In this document: positions 51,198-63,835 of the stretch, in pieces | How positions within the stretch are numbered: position 1 is the first letter of the stretch | Layout of the letters: every line of letters starts with the position of its first letter | Assembly: GCA_013399115.1 (NCBI GenBank) | Contig: VXAA01003315.1 | Coordinates: 243,612-307,611, forward strand | DNA: 64,000 bases | Reading direction: 5' to 3' | Source of the DNA: Anseranas semipalmata | Lineage: Eukaryota > Chordata > Aves > Anseriformes > Anseranatidae | Notes under the pieces: generated by a model | Told to the model about the DNA's origin: nothing | The model's input: the letters and a program-made list of their open reading frames with translations, nothing else | The model's database searches: none | Made by a program: the position numbers and the translations under genes

Positions 51198-53069
51198 TTC
51201 ACTGTCTTAAAAATAGTCACTGCAGCTGCACGCTGTGGGCCTGGAAGAAGGAGGAATGCTGAGTAGGTTTGGGGTGTAGGGTCTTATTGAAGCAACGTCT
51301 CCCCACTGCCTTTCATCTTCCTGGGGTCTCTCTTTTGCAGAGACCACAACAGGGTCCTGCAGATGGGCCAGTATTCAGAGGAATGCATAAGCAATGTGTC
51401 TAAGGCAAGTGTGAAAATGGTACCAAGAATTAACAGCGCATTGAATACAGCTTTCAATTATTCATTGAGAGCCTACTTATATTCCTTTTTGGCATTATAC
51501 TTAGAAGTGTAACCATGCGTTTGCTACAGATTTTATGGATTAGAGAATCATAGGATTAGCCAGTCCATAAGTTTATCCTGATGTATATTAAGTAACTCAT
51601 CGAAAAAAAATGGATGCTTCATATATGGGAAATGAATAATTAATTTTGTTTTCCTGGTTAAAAAAAATCCCTTAGGTGCTTTTCTGTTTTCTGCTGAAGC
51701 TGAATTTTTTTTAGTCCTTTGACAATGTCTTACACCCTCCAATATGTCTTGTTTCTATGGAGACACCAATGAACTGCAGCTCGCATTCTTCTGCATATCA
51801 CAATACAAGGTTGCTTCAGAATTTTCCCAACGCTTCACTCTCTTCCCTTTTAATTAGAAATTAATCAATAGATTCAGATCTCTTGTCTCATACACTCACA
51901 TATACATGCACATGCACATACGAAGCCTGTGAGTGACTGTGAGCCTGCCTGTAAACTCAATGTATGCTTTCAAAGTTTTATTTTAGAGAGCAGCACATTT
52001 TATTTTGGGGCTTATAAGACTATAATTCTGAGCTGTATAGGATAGCAGGGTGGGAAGATGGATATCTCATATGCAGTAGACTAGATGGGAAGATGTTGTG
52101 ATACTCCATGCTTTTTAACAACAGGGAAGGAAGTGGGGAGTTCTGGCATGACCTTAAAGCAGATTGTTGGGTTCTCTGAGTTTTATTCCCTTAATATTAC
52201 ATGAGTTGTTGTTTAGCCCCATTGAACTCTTGTAACTTTTATGTGAAATTTTCCCCCTACCCCTCCCAACCCAAATGGTGAATTATCGTGTGATGATTCT
52301 TTACATTTAATTCTCCAAGCCTTGTTCTTCCTCCCCCGCGTGCACGTGGCTTCTCTTCAGGACAGTGGCCAGTAAACACATATGTGGCAGAGCACAATGT
52401 GTTTGCAAGGAGCATAAGAAAGAAAGAAAAAAAAAACAAACCACAAAATAAATTAGATTGTTTCTATTAAAAATGCACTGTGAAGTATTTTTGATTATTA
52501 AGAATCAGGGAGACTGAAATGACGCCAGACTGGAAGATGTATGCTACTGTTAGTGAGCCCTCTGAAAGCACTAACAAGCCTCTTCTTACTGCAATTTAGT
52601 CTGAATTTTTTTTCTCCCAGTTAAATTCAACAGGTAAAATAGCACCAGGCTTTGCTGTTACCATGAGCTTTTTGTTATTGGTTCATATTATATTGAAATA
52701 CATTTCCAGAAACTATTCGAAATAGCATTTGCAGAGGCCTCATAGCTGATATATGTTTACACAAACCACCTGATGATGGCAACAGAAGATGTCTAATGCT
52801 CAGCTTATGTACTCGTCCTGAGATGTATGCTGACAAACTTTTTTCTCATTTTTCTTTGTTCTACACAGCCGTCTGTCTTCTCCTGCTGTCTCATACTTTG
52901 ACTGTAGTCTCCTCTAGACAAAGAGTGTATTTTTGTCTTCCCTTTTTTGCAACTTCTTATGGACTACTGATGTTGAATTTAGTTCTTAAATGCTACAGCA
53001 ATCAGTAATCCAATGAAAAACAAAGAGTTTTGATGGTATGCTGCTGGCTGGTGTTTCTAGCCAATATGT

Positions 53070-53132
53070 TTATATATGTATTTTTACACACATACATACA
53101 TGTATATATGTATATATACACATATATATGTA
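53070..53132. repeat. Compound AT/AC/GTAT microsatellite
   Basis: TATATATG, then ACACACATACATACATG and alternating TATA/CATA blocks over about 60 bases. Confidence 0.87.
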
Positions 53133-55295
53133 AGTGCTTACCTTTTGTTACCCTTTTTGTTGTCAAACCGAAAAAACAAAAAATAAAATCAAGCCTTTTT
53201 TTCTATGATATTTCAGAAAGAATGGTTTGTTTGAACTCTGTGAACATTTATTGTATTCTTGATTCATTTTAACTATTCAGTATTTTTGTTAACATACACA
53301 GAGAGCAAGGTTTAACCTCTAAATGGACCAAAGAGCATTACTGCTTTCTCAAGAATAATTATTGTAGCTATGCAAGCTAGCACATAACAGTTAAATATAT
53401 CCTTGCTTTTGACAGAAGCTAGTGGAGTTGGAACAGAGATGAACATAGCTTATTAAATATAGCTCTTATGAAGACTGCTCTATAATTACTGTGATTTTTC
53501 TTTGTATCGTTATGATCATAGGCTGATCGAAAACAATGAATCGTGTATTTTCAAGAGGCTAAGAACTATTCAACCATATAAAGAGATCATACCTAGAGTA
53601 ACAGCCCTGTTAGTTTTCTTTGAGTAGTCTATGTAAATAATACACTATAAAGGTTAAATAGGTCCTTCCACTGATGGTCCCTCTCCCACCAATAAGAGTT
53701 AAAAACTGATAGGAGAATGCTCCAAGCAGGACCAAGAACACTTTGTTCCATGAAATCTCATATATATCCCTGAGCAAATCTTCTGATGCTCTCTTTAACT
53801 GAGACCAGCGTTCAATGTATAAAAAGGGATCTGCTGAATTTTTTGCATGTCTGGAAGTAGTTTCTAAGATGAAAACCTCAGAATGAAATGACCTATATAC
53901 CCAAAATGTTATGAGAACAAAAATGCCCAGTTGTCCTTTACTATCAGCTCTGACACTCCAATACATCCAAAATAGATCCAGGGACCTGGATTCAGATATT
54001 TCCCATCTTTTCTAACCTGTGAGAGACTTCCATGGTTTCTGGGGCTGAATGGAGAGCAAACAACAAGGATGTGTTCTTGTGGTCTAGATTATTTCCTATT
54101 TCCCCAGGTCTGTGTTGATACAACTGGGGAGGCAGCAGACCCTGACACAGCTGCTCTGCAACAGGCAGGAGAAGGGAACTTGAGCTTTTCAGCAAGGACC
54201 TTGGCCAATGCAAAGGTCCATTGTTTTCAGCAGTGCCGTTGCTTATGAAGCTTTTCCCTTTGTGTAATGTCTGAAATGACAGAATTCTGGCACTTAACAG
54301 TTTAGCTGCTAGCTTCTACCTAGTAATAAAGAATAACAATTCTATTGTCCTATTTTAGATTTCAGGCAATTTGGGTGCATCAAAAATGTGCAGTATTAAT
54401 TTCAGACTTTCAGTATGAAGAAAAGGTGCTTGAGAACAATCAATAATTTCAAAGACAAAGTTTGGGTTTAAGATTTCCCGTTATTTACTGCTGTGCTTGT
54501 GGAGCTGATGGGAAGACAGGGACGGGCATGTGTGAGATCAGGGCTGGGTATGCTGCCGTTTCGAGCAACCACTCGACAATTCCTTCCCTGAACCAATCCA
54601 GCTTTATATGAAAGACATTAGTTTCGTTGCCTTGACTACATGTATTGGAAGACTTATCTGGAGCCTCACGTTCCTGATGGTTGTTATATACCTTCTCATT
54701 TCTAGCCTAATTTATCCTCAGTTAGTCTGTTTGCAGGCCACCAGTGACTGTTAGGTAAAATCGGTCTTTTCCTTCTCTGTGTTTATCTGTTTTTACTGTT
54801 TAACAGAGAGAAACCTCTCATGCTTCCCTTGGTTACGCTCGAAATGTACTTGGAAATGTTTGTGTCTTTTGTACATTCGTATATATTCACACTATCTGTG
54901 TCTATTGAAAAGATAATATTATCTTTATTTAATATTATTTGTTTGTTAGCATGTATCATTCTGCAGAGCTTTTAAGCAAGTTAAATTGTTTTATCAATTG
55001 CATGGAGTTAATTGAAATATTTCAAATCTGTAAGGGTAAACTATAGTATGAAACAGTGAGTGTGAAGAGATTAAACAGAAAGGAGAACTGAAGTAAACAG
55101 CAGCTTAAATGCCATTCTTAACCCAATCCAAACTCTGCTATAGGTTTGGTTTAAACAAGAGCACTTACATAAACAGTCAGCTTTTCCTTGCTAAGTTTTC
55201 CCAAACAGCTTTTTGGTAACGCCACAATTAAACAACGGTCAATTCTATAAACAGTACCTTATTGAAAGCAATTAAAAAGAATGGTTTTGAGAAAC

Positions 55296-55320
55296 GGCCT
55301 TGTAGGCCTTGCAGGCCTTG
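55296..55320. repeat. 9-bp tandem repeat, nearly three copies
   Basis: GGCCTTGTA, GGCCTTGCA, GGCCTTG. Short, and possibly chance. Confidence 0.75.
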
Positions 55321-55348
55321 CTGCAGAAAACCTGGCTGATGACACATC

Positions 55349-55380
55349 CCAATTGTCCGATGCAGTACCATAACAATTGG
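55349..55380. repeat. Perfect 8-bp inverted repeat
   Basis: CCAATTGT, 16-bp spacer, ACAATTGG. Each arm contains an ACAAT/ATTGT core, the type bound by SOX-family HMG domains. It could be a paired site or chance. Confidence 0.6.
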
Positions 55381-56218
55381 TCTCTGTTTCAACCTTATTT
55401 AACAGATTCATTAATAGTATTAAAGAAAGCAAGTGAACAGCATGTTAATGAAGTCAGCAGATGATGTAAACAGCAGGAAACAGAAAACAGAAGATACTTA
55501 GAGATTAGAAACATGAGCGAGAGGGGTTATCAGTGTATCATATTCAGACTGGGAAGGAAGAGAAGCTAATGTGTCTGAGATAAATTAGTTCAGAACTGAT
55601 TTTATATGGCTAATACATATTAAGTAGACAGAAATATGCACACTAAATTATGCTAAAACATATTTTTTTTCTGGTTGATAAAGGACCAGTTTGTGATCAG
55701 TGTAATATCTCAAAGGGCAATACTGTCTTTGCAAGACTGTGTAGATAGTGTCAAAGAGCAGACAAGTAATTGATGAATTTTACACCAACAGGAGCAATTT
55801 GCTGTTGTTCAAGCAACAGCAAATAATAATCAGTGGTTAAGGAGACTGATTTAAGAGGAAAGACTGAAATGTAATGACTTTGAGTAAGCAAGGAATGGAG
55901 AGGAAGACTAAAACAATCTGCATCGCTGAAATACTGTAAGCATTTAGGCAAAATATGATTTATTTAGCATTGCCAAGAATTTGATATCATTTCAGGAAAA
56001 GGTTCTTTATTGGGTGAAAGCAACCTCTTACCGTATTACATCAAGACTTAAAAAATAAATACATTGAGGCTGTAAAGCAGAACCTAGTGTCAGTAAGTGG
56101 AAACCTCAAACAGGCTGTAGGCTGCCGCTCACTAGCACCTGGAAATGCCGAGTGTCTTCAGCACCCCTCAGTGCGAATGAGCATTGCAGAGGCCCTAGAT
56201 TGTTATATCTAACCTGTC

Positions 56219-56249
56219 CTTTTTTTCTTTTTTCTTTTTTTTTTTCCCC
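56219..56249. repeat. T-rich tract with C interruptions
   Basis: Runs of T separated by single C. The lysine-rich frame opposite is an artefact. Confidence 0.82.
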
Positions 56250-57074
56250 AACAATATTCAAATTATAGGAGAGGAGACTTTCCAAGTGCTCCATTCAGCA
56301 AGCCCAATCCCACACAAGCTCTAAAATACTTCCCCTTCCCTGTTGCGGTGACATGCACACTGCAGGCAGACTGACAACCACCTCCTCCAGTTAGAACATG
56401 TAATCATAAATACCCTTTTGAGCTCATTGAAAATGTGACTAACTCAAAGTCTCAGCTCATACATTGTCAAATCCCACTTGGTGAGTCTTGCTCCTGTTCC
56501 AGCTGGAGATGGGCCCACACTGGAATTTGGGAATCGGGTTTTCATGTTCCAAAACTGAACAAAGAGACTCATTTCTAGCCTGTCTCCTAAACTGCAGTCA
56601 TGTCTGTAAGTAAAATGCTGAAACACTAGTTGTCTGGGAAAAATAAAGGAGCGATGATTTTAAGAGAGATGCTGTGGCTACTCAGTGCAGTAGCTGCAAG
56701 CTTTTTGGTGCTGTTCCCAGAAATGCTTCAACCATGGTGAGGAGCTCAATTCTCTAATTAAAAAAAAAAATTGTATCAAATATTTTTCAGCTTTACACTC
56801 TCAAATTAAAGCTTAAAAACCTCCAAGGAAGGAAAGGAGGCCAGATTGGAGGGGGAGGAGGTGAGAGGAAGGAAGCGGGTGGAGAAAACCACTATATTCC
56901 CAAGATGCAAGGAAAGTTGAAAAGTAGAAGAAAAAATATATTAAATCAGTGTAAACTAAGAGGTAAGTTTAAGGCATTTTTTTTACATTGAATGTATGTT
57001 TTGTTGGGGTATTTTTAGCAGTAAAATTCTTTGTACTTTAAAAACATTTAAAATACATTAAAGTGAGGTAATTG

Positions 57075-57087
57075 TTTTTTTTTTTTT
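57075..57087. repeat. T13 homopolymer run
   Basis: Thirteen consecutive T between ATTG and AATTTTG. Confidence 0.85.
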
Positions 57088-58981
57088 AATTTTGTGTGCT
57101 ATAAACTTGATCTATATTTTTATTAAAACCTATCAAAGGATGTGTTGTGCTGGGATTTTAATACGTTTTTGCTGTTGCTGGTTAGAACTGTCTATTACCT
57201 CACCAATGACCTACATGAAGTGAAGCAACATCCCATGGCAGCAGGCAAGGTGTTTTGTTGTAGAGCTCAGCTGCGAAAGTTAATTGTTTATGGAGATTTA
57301 ATGAACATCATGCTCCTAGTTACCTACATCACTGTAATTCAGCAGTGTATTGGTATAGCTTAGGAAAAGAGGCTCTAAAGTAATAGATTTTGGTATAGTT
57401 AGGAGGAGATTTGACCTGTGTTCTTAAACTGAGGTCAGATCAGTGCCTTACATTGTTTATTGGTGTTGTTGCTGTTATTGCTACTTGGTGTGCTGCCTAT
57501 ACAGGGGTTGTCTAAGTTAAGTTTTGATCAGAGACCACATGCCAGCAGCTGAATAGTAAAGTCTGGTGCATTTAAAAGCTCATTTATTACTGGAATGTGT
57601 GTTGCTATACTGCCAGGAGCCTGCCAGAGAAGCAACGGAATAAAAATATTGCTGATTAGTATGACTGTGCTTGTGTTGTAACACCATGTGATACTAAAAA
57701 TTTTGTCACAGATGAGTTTAGAGAGGAAGGAAACAGAAATCTGGATAAAGTGGCTGAAGGTGTAATGAGGTTCTTCATGGCTGTCAGACAGCTGGGCAAA
57801 GTGGGGAGGAAGGAATGTTCCTGCAGCCTTTGGTACTTACTTACTGCAAATATAGAACAAGTTATTTGCATTACTTTTTATCTTTGGAGCTTGGGAACTG
57901 GGTAGAGCAAGTGTGTTACCACTGCCATAATGGGAGAGACCCGAGATCTCGGTCCTCTCTGGTCCTCATCCAGCTTCTGCTGGGTCTCTTCTTCTTGGGC
58001 TGGGGGTCATATCATGTTTCAGAGCTTCTGGTGTCTCAATTGTTCATGAATTTATCCATTTTTTTTTAACCTGTTTACTTTATTGGTCTCAGAAACATGT
58101 TCTAGAAATGGATTCTATAAATTAATCGCATTGTCTTTGTTTTAAGCCTGATGTTTGAGGGTTTTATTGATTGCCTCAAGTGTATTTACTGTGAAAAGTG
58201 AATAATATTTCTCACAGAGATGCTTATCATTGCCACCTTAAGCTGTCTAATTATAGGCTGAAAAGATGTTATCTGCTTATTTTTTCCCCCTATTCCATAT
58301 CTCTGATCATCCTTGTCCCCCTCTGTACATTTTCTAGCTCTGCTACATTTCTTCAGCGATTCAAATGAAAATGTTAGAGGTTTACTGCCTTCTGAAGACA
58401 CGTGTATCTAATGGCTATCTCCCCTTCCTTGCTCTCACCATTTAGCCTTCCTTAACTTTTCTAAATATTTTTTTCAGAGTTGAACTGAATGCTTAAATAT
58501 TTCTACAGATAGCAGTTACATAAATATATGCATGGCAGCTGTGCGCTTCAAGATGAATATATTATGGATGAAGAGCTTGAATTCCACAGTATTTGTACTA
58601 TTTTTATTCAGGCACTTCCTAAGAATTTAGTATCAAATGGCCTAATTCTGCTCTAACTGACACTAAAGCCAGTGAATTAAACCAGAAACTCCTACACGAT
58701 TCAGTAGAATCAGGGCTTGTCCTGCCTGGCGGAGAACAGAGCTCGACACCACTTTTAGAGCTGCTCTGAATTGTGCACGAATCTGGGTGTTAAGAAGAGC
58801 AGAAAAGGAAACTTGGGAGAGGGGTAACCGCAGTTGTTGAGCAGATGTGCTTGTAGGATTGAGGAGAGCTAGGAGATGGCAGTGGATGAGCAACAGGCGC
58901 TGTGAGGAGTGGGCAGGGAGAGCCGGCAGGCAGGCAGCAGAGGCAGCTGCGGACCCCCGAGGGTGGCAGTGTGCCACGACG

Positions 58982-59111
58982 TGAGTCAGATACTCTGACG
59001 TCAGAATTCCCTCAGGCGTCCCGAAGGCCTTGGACACCCAGGTCCTGTGAAGGTGAATGGGAACGTGGCACCCTAAGGCAGCTCTGCGATTTTCAGCCCT
59101 GAGGTGACTCA
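58982..59111. promoter_or_regulatory. Cluster of AP-1 and CRE consensus sites
   Basis: TGAGTCA at 58982-58988, the full palindromic CRE TGACGTCA at 58996-59003, and TGACTCA at 59105-59111. The first two are seven bases apart. The block lies in a locally GC- and CpG-rich segment (about 58900-59065). TGAGTCA/TGACTCA are bound by FOS-JUN dimers and TGACGTCA by CREB/ATF proteins; that this piece is an active enhancer or promoter is inference. The overlapping 149-codon minus frame (58663-59112) has no domain. Confidence 0.4.
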
Positions 59112-61155
59112 ACAGAAGTCAGAGGCGAGGTAGAAATTAGGCTCAAGGACAGACTACACAGCTCATGACTCTAGAGGTCTTTATTTTGTTCTGTATAGAT
59201 TAATGAAGAGTATTTTTCTCCGACATTTAGAAACCATGACCTATATTTTAAACAGTCTTAAATAATTAATATGGCAATTTCATCACAACTCCATCATTAC
59301 ACAAAATTATCCAACCAAGGAATGAATCATAATGATATTCTTTCCCATACCTGGCATGTGTTCTTGTTCTCTCCCTTCTGTGGAAGTTTTGAGGACTAAA
59401 GGGTCCCTTTTAAGTTGATACAGTTTAGTAGAGGACCAGAAGAAAACCAGAAATGTTTAATAGAGCTTCTATGTGGAAAATTCTCTGTTTTGAGATTTTT
59501 CTTGAAGTCAGATACCTTTGCTGATTGCTCAAAGAGGCACAGCCCAGGTTGCTAAAAACTCCATGTATAAAAATGAACCCTTTCCTTGGAATCTAGCAGC
59601 AGCCCATACAAGTCGATGTGTTGGTATTAATATATCATTTACCAGTTGCGTTGCATCAGCTTCACCTCACAAGGGAAGTAAGATGTAGAGTGCTATGAAG
59701 AAATCCAGGCTGGCATTAATAAAGCAGTGCATGGCAGCACTTCAGGAAGAAAAGCTGCCTCTTATGCAGTTTATTTGAGAATTTATCCAAACATGCAAAC
59801 AGAATGAATCTAGCCAACTAATAGCAAACTGCAGTAACAAACAACAAATGCTTGCTTTCTTCTATCAGGTGTCAGTATGAGCCTTGCTTTATCCTCTGAC
59901 TGCCCTCGTTAGAGAGGTGGTACCTCTCTGACTTACACAGGGCAAGTTTTAGTAAGGTTTCAGCCCTTTGTTGACTGCAGTGTTCACCCAGCTGCAGCTG
60001 GATCAGACTGAATGGAAACGAAATGTAGATAGTAATTTAAGGACTCTTTGACATGAGTTTTGCCAACAGTTCTGCTGGTAGCTGGAAATACTAGAGGCTT
60101 TCTTACTGCACTGTATCTCTCTCTGCCAAATGCTGCCCCTTTCCCCCCTCCCAGGTTGTGCCAACAGTTCACCTTCTCCCTCTTCCTACAAGTGACCTGT
60201 CTCTTGCATTAAGCATGCCCAGATGCCTGTTTTTCTTTGTTTCCACAAAATCTGTATTCCTCCATGATCACTAGGGTTAGATAATAGATAAACGTGTGTG
60301 ATGATAGAGAAAAGGACTGAGGGCAAATCCTTTTCTTTTTAGAAAGTGATCCAGGCTGGCAGACTGGTTCCAGTATTTGTGTCCCTCCCCTTGCCATGCA
60401 GAACGCATAGCAGATAAAACTTCACCCAAGGTAGAAAGGATTAAATGCTGAGGAGACTGGAGAAAGCATAGCATCATCTTCTTCTTTCTGAGGTGCTCCA
60501 GCCAAAAAGCAAGATCCTCTGTCCTCCACATATCCTCATTTATATCCCTGTGGGGAATGCCTCCCTCTCCTGTGGCAGCCCTTCCCTTTCCCCAGGAGCA
60601 CCTTTCTGGTCGAGCACTCTGTGAGAGTGTGGCTCTGCAATCCCAGCAGCTGTTGGAAACCCACAAAGTTCCTAGTGTGAACTTCATCCCATTGCTCTTC
60701 TCACTGCTATGAACACAAACAGAAAGAAAAACAGGTCCCTTTAATAGTTCATTTTCATTTATGAAGACATTTTTTAAATATTGCTATGTAACAAAATGTA
60801 TTAAAAGCATCCAGTCTTCACTTGATTTTTTTCTTGTCCATGTCCATTCACAGGCATTGTTCAGTACAAATCTCACACATAGCTCCCTGTGTCGGCAGGG
60901 CTAGGGCACACATGTTCCGCTGCTGGGTGAAGGGGCATCAGTCTGCTTTGCACCCTGGCTATAGGACTTTTTCCTTGAAAGAGTGTAAAGTTAGAGTAGA
61001 AGGGGAAGCAGGGAGTAATGAAAACTGTTTACAACCTCTTAGAAGACTACTACTAATTTTTATTTTTACATAATAAATGTTCCTACAATCAAGGACGAAG
61101 CTATAGCAACAAATTTGAGATGAGATTTGCTAAATTTCTCAACAGATAAAGTATT
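59112..61155. other. Single-copy DNA, no gene seen
   Basis: No repeat family recognised. Overlapping minus frames at 60209-60687 in a GC-richer patch have no recognisable domain. Confidence 0.5.
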
Positions 61156-62408
61156 ATAGAATCACAGAATGACTTGGGTTGGAAGAGACCTTAAAAATCA
61201 TCTAGTTCCAACCCCCTGCCATAGGCAGGGACACCTCCCACTAGATCAGGTTGCCCAAGGCCGCATCCAGCCTGGCCTTGAACACCTCCAGGGATGGGGC
61301 ATCAACAGCTTCCCTGGGCAACCTGTTCCAGTGCCTCACCACCCTCACAGTGAAGAATTTCCTCCTAACATCTCATCTAAATCTGCCCTCTTTTCGTTTA
61401 CTCCCCACCCCCCCTTGTCCTATCACTATCTGCCCATGTAAAAAGTTGCTCACCACCCTTTTTATAATCCCCCTTCACATACTGAAAGGCCGCGATGATG
61501 TGTCCCCGGAGCCTTCCCTTCTCCAGGCTGAACATCCCCAACTCCCTCAGCCTTTCTTCATAGGAGAGGGGCTCCAGCCCTCTGATCATCTTTGTGACCC
61601 TCCTCTGGACCCGCTCTAACAGGTCCCCTTCTTTCTTGTGCTGGGAGCCCTAGACCTGGACGCAGTACTCCAGGTGGAGCCTCACAAGGGCAGAGCAGAG
61701 GGGGACAATCACCTCCCTCCACCTGCTGGCCACACCTCTGTTGATGCAGCCCAGGATGCGGTTGGCCTTCTGGGCTGCAAGTGCACATTGCCAGCTCATG
61801 TTGAGCTTTTCGTCCACCAGAACCCCCAGGTCCTCTATAGGGCTGTTCTCCATGAGTTCTTCTCCCAGTCTGTCCTCATGTCTGGGATTGCTCCAACCCA
61901 GGTGCAGTACCCTGTACTTGGACTTGTTGAACCTCATGAGGTTCACATGGCCCCATTTCTCAAGCTTGTCCAAGTCCCTTTGGATGGCATCCCTTCCTTC
62001 TTTTGTTCCAACTGCACCACTCAGCTTGGTGTCGTCTGCAGACTTGCTGAGGGTGCACGCAATCCCACTGTCTGTGTCATTGCTAAAGATATTAAACAGC
62101 ACTGGTCCCAGGATGGACCCCTGAGGGACACCACTCATCACCAGCCTCCACCTGGACATAGAGCCATTGACCACAAGTCTCTGGCTGTGGCCATCCAGGC
62201 AATTCCTTGTTCACCAAAGTCCACCCTTCAAATCCAGATCTCTCCAATTTAGAGATCAGGATATCATGTGGGACTGTGTCGAAGGCCTTGCAGAAGTCCA
62301 GGTAGATGACATTGATCGGTCTTCCCTTGTCAACTGATGCTGTCACTCCATCGTAGAAGGCCACAAGATTGGTCAGGCATGATTTGCCCTTGGTGAAGCC
62401 ATGCTGGC
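61156..62408 (-). mobile_element. CR1 retrotransposon, 1.25-kb copy with part of ORF2
   Basis: The + strand begins with ATAGAATC-ACAGAATG and GGGTTGGAAGAGACCTTAAA, the reverse complement of a CR1 tail. It continues for about 1250 bp through the 3' part of ORF2. The 5' truncation is near 62408 (on the minus strand the copy starts around TTGCCAGCATGGCTTCACC). The longest CR1 of the window, it keeps only two tail octamers. No target-site duplication is visible, as usual for CR1. Confidence 0.97.
61398..62364 (-). pseudogene. CR1 ORF2 reverse-transcriptase fragment, inactive
   Basis: This is the C-terminal part of the CR1 ORF2 protein, a reverse transcriptase that copies CR1 RNA at the target site (the endonuclease half is absent through truncation). 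Reading the minus strand, 62364-62092 holds the finger/palm piece with [20 protein letters not shown] second frame, 62174-61650, holds [16 protein letters not shown] and the catalytic box region ([10 protein letters not shown]), then [16 protein letters not shown]. The frame then meets TAG at 61652-61650 where related copies have tryptophan (after LEYCVQ), and continues in the same frame to 61398 through [11 protein letters not shown]. The two frames differ by one base register, so at least one indel lies between about 62230 and 62174. The residue before the two catalytic aspartates is serine instead of the usual aromatic. Confidence 0.93.
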
Positions 62409-63496
62409 AAGTAACAAGTGTTTTGTTTAATAGCTTTCATTTATGCAAGAGGGGTTAAATGTTTAGATTTACACTGACTTCCAGATTTTGGGGGAACGTG
62501 CTGTTATTTTCTGAGTTTCAGACACTGGTACTTACCTATCAATATTAAATGACTAATGACAAACATCTTTTGTGCATTTTTATGGCCATTCAAGAGGTAA
62601 GGAAAAGGTATCTTCCTCACACCCAGCGCTCTCGTGAGCTGTCATGAGCTGTACGTGGACAGGAGAATGACTGGCACTGTAAGCTGAACCAAAGGGCAAA
62701 GAAGAAATGGATCTGAAAGAAGTTCTGCATCTTGATTGCTTTGACATCTGTGCCCAGATATAGATAGAAGAAGGAATCTACTCTTGCTTTGAAGCAGTGG
62801 AGCACTACTGGTTCCCTGGAATAAAGACAGAATTGAGTTTTGGAGTAGTTTCCATCCCCTGCAGTGTGGCTAACCATGCTCCCTACAGGTAGACCTTAAG
62901 AAATGGCAGACTGCTTCTGCAAAGGTAGCCTGTGTAGTGGAGCAGGAGAAAAATATTTTGGTGGAAGAACAGCTTATGCAGTATTATTTCATGCTTCCAC
63001 AAATGGAATAATAAAGCAGTTCTGAAATACCTTTCTGACCATTCAGTGACCTCTAAATTATATGTGCAAAACTGGGTTATTTCAAACACTGGCCAATTAT
63101 CTCACTCCAGTGTGGCATTCAGTAAGAGAAGGATTAGCCAGGAAAAGAAGGTGGACTGAGTCTTCAGCTAAGAACGACCTTTAAAATAAAATAGTTAGTG
63201 AATATAAGCTTGCTATATTATTACCATCCTTATTTCAAGAAATTGCTTAGACTGGCAAAGTTTTGTTTCATGCCAACATGTGCCTCACAAAGCTCCCTTG
63301 CGAATGCAACAATACCAACAACTTTGGTATAGGGTTAAGTCTCAGATCATCAGGCAGGAAATACTATATTAACCTCCAGTATCAAAGGTGTCATTGAGCT
63401 CGTAGCTGTTTAGTTCTCTTCCAGGAACACAGTCATGATTTCAGCTTTTATGCTGGTAGTGCATTTTCAGCAGGTGGTTTAAAGTGGAATTAGTTC
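62409..63496. other. Single-copy DNA between CR1 copies
   Basis: About 1.1 kb with no recognised repeat. Minus frames at 62617-62877 and 62883-63089 lack domains and composition bias. Confidence 0.5.
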
Positions 63497-63757
63497 ATAG
63501 AATCACAGAAATCTTTGAGGTTGGAAGACATCCCCGGAGACTGTTCAGTCAAACCTCACCTGCTCTAAGTGGGGTTGACCACGACACTGCCCGTCTCAGT
63601 CAGGTTTTGCATCTCTCCAAGGACAGAGACTCCACAACCTCTCTGGGCAACTTATGCTGGTGTTTGACTACCCTCACAGTCATTTTTTTTTTCTTACGTT
63701 TAAGTGGAATTTCTTGTATTTCAATTTCTCCCCATTGCATCTTGTCCTGTTACCAGA
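63497..63757 (-). mobile_element. Older, diverged CR1 fragment
   Basis: CATAGAATCACAGAA is followed by TTTGAGGTTGGAAGACATCC and later ACAACCTCTCTGGGCAAC, then CTTGTCCTGTTACC. The order of blocks is that of a CR1 3' end in reverse complement, but the sequence differs clearly from the other three copies, and the GACCACGACACTGCC segment is distinctive. It is either an older insertion or another CR1 subfamily. About 260 bp remain. Confidence 0.85.
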
Positions 63758-63835
63758 TAGCAATGAGAAGAGTGTAACAGAGGGACAGAATTACTTGTTT
63801 GTAAACTGTAGAAAATTCCATTACTTAGGAAACTA

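Larger units (their letters stand above)
51198..58981. other. Single-copy DNA, no gene seen
   Basis: It contains AT/AC microsatellites at 53070-53132, a T/C tract at 56219-56249 and a T run at 57075-57087. At 55296-55320 there is a short 9-bp tandem repeat, with an 8-bp inverted repeat at 55349-55380. A 118-codon minus frame at 53610-53966 has a hydrophobic stretch (VFLVLLGAFSYQFLTLI) but no other support, and its codons are AT-rich like the background. Confidence 0.5.

Noticed and set aside
51080..51262. Frame spanning the gap
   Set aside because: Twenty of its residues are undetermined; it exists only because the Ns contain no stop codon.
53610..53966. 118-codon minus frame with a hydrophobic stretch
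   Set aside because: The hydrophobic run can arise from T-rich codons by chance; no splice sites, homology or GC-biased third positions were seen.
58663..59112. 149-codon minus frame
   Set aside because: It lies in a GC-rich patch, is leucine/alanine/serine-rich by composition and has no recognisable domain.
61741..62124. 127-codon + strand frame
   Set aside because: A second antisense shadow of the same CR1 copy.
61638..62252. 204-codon + strand frame
   Set aside because: It is the antisense shadow of the CR1 reverse-transcriptase region on the minus strand.
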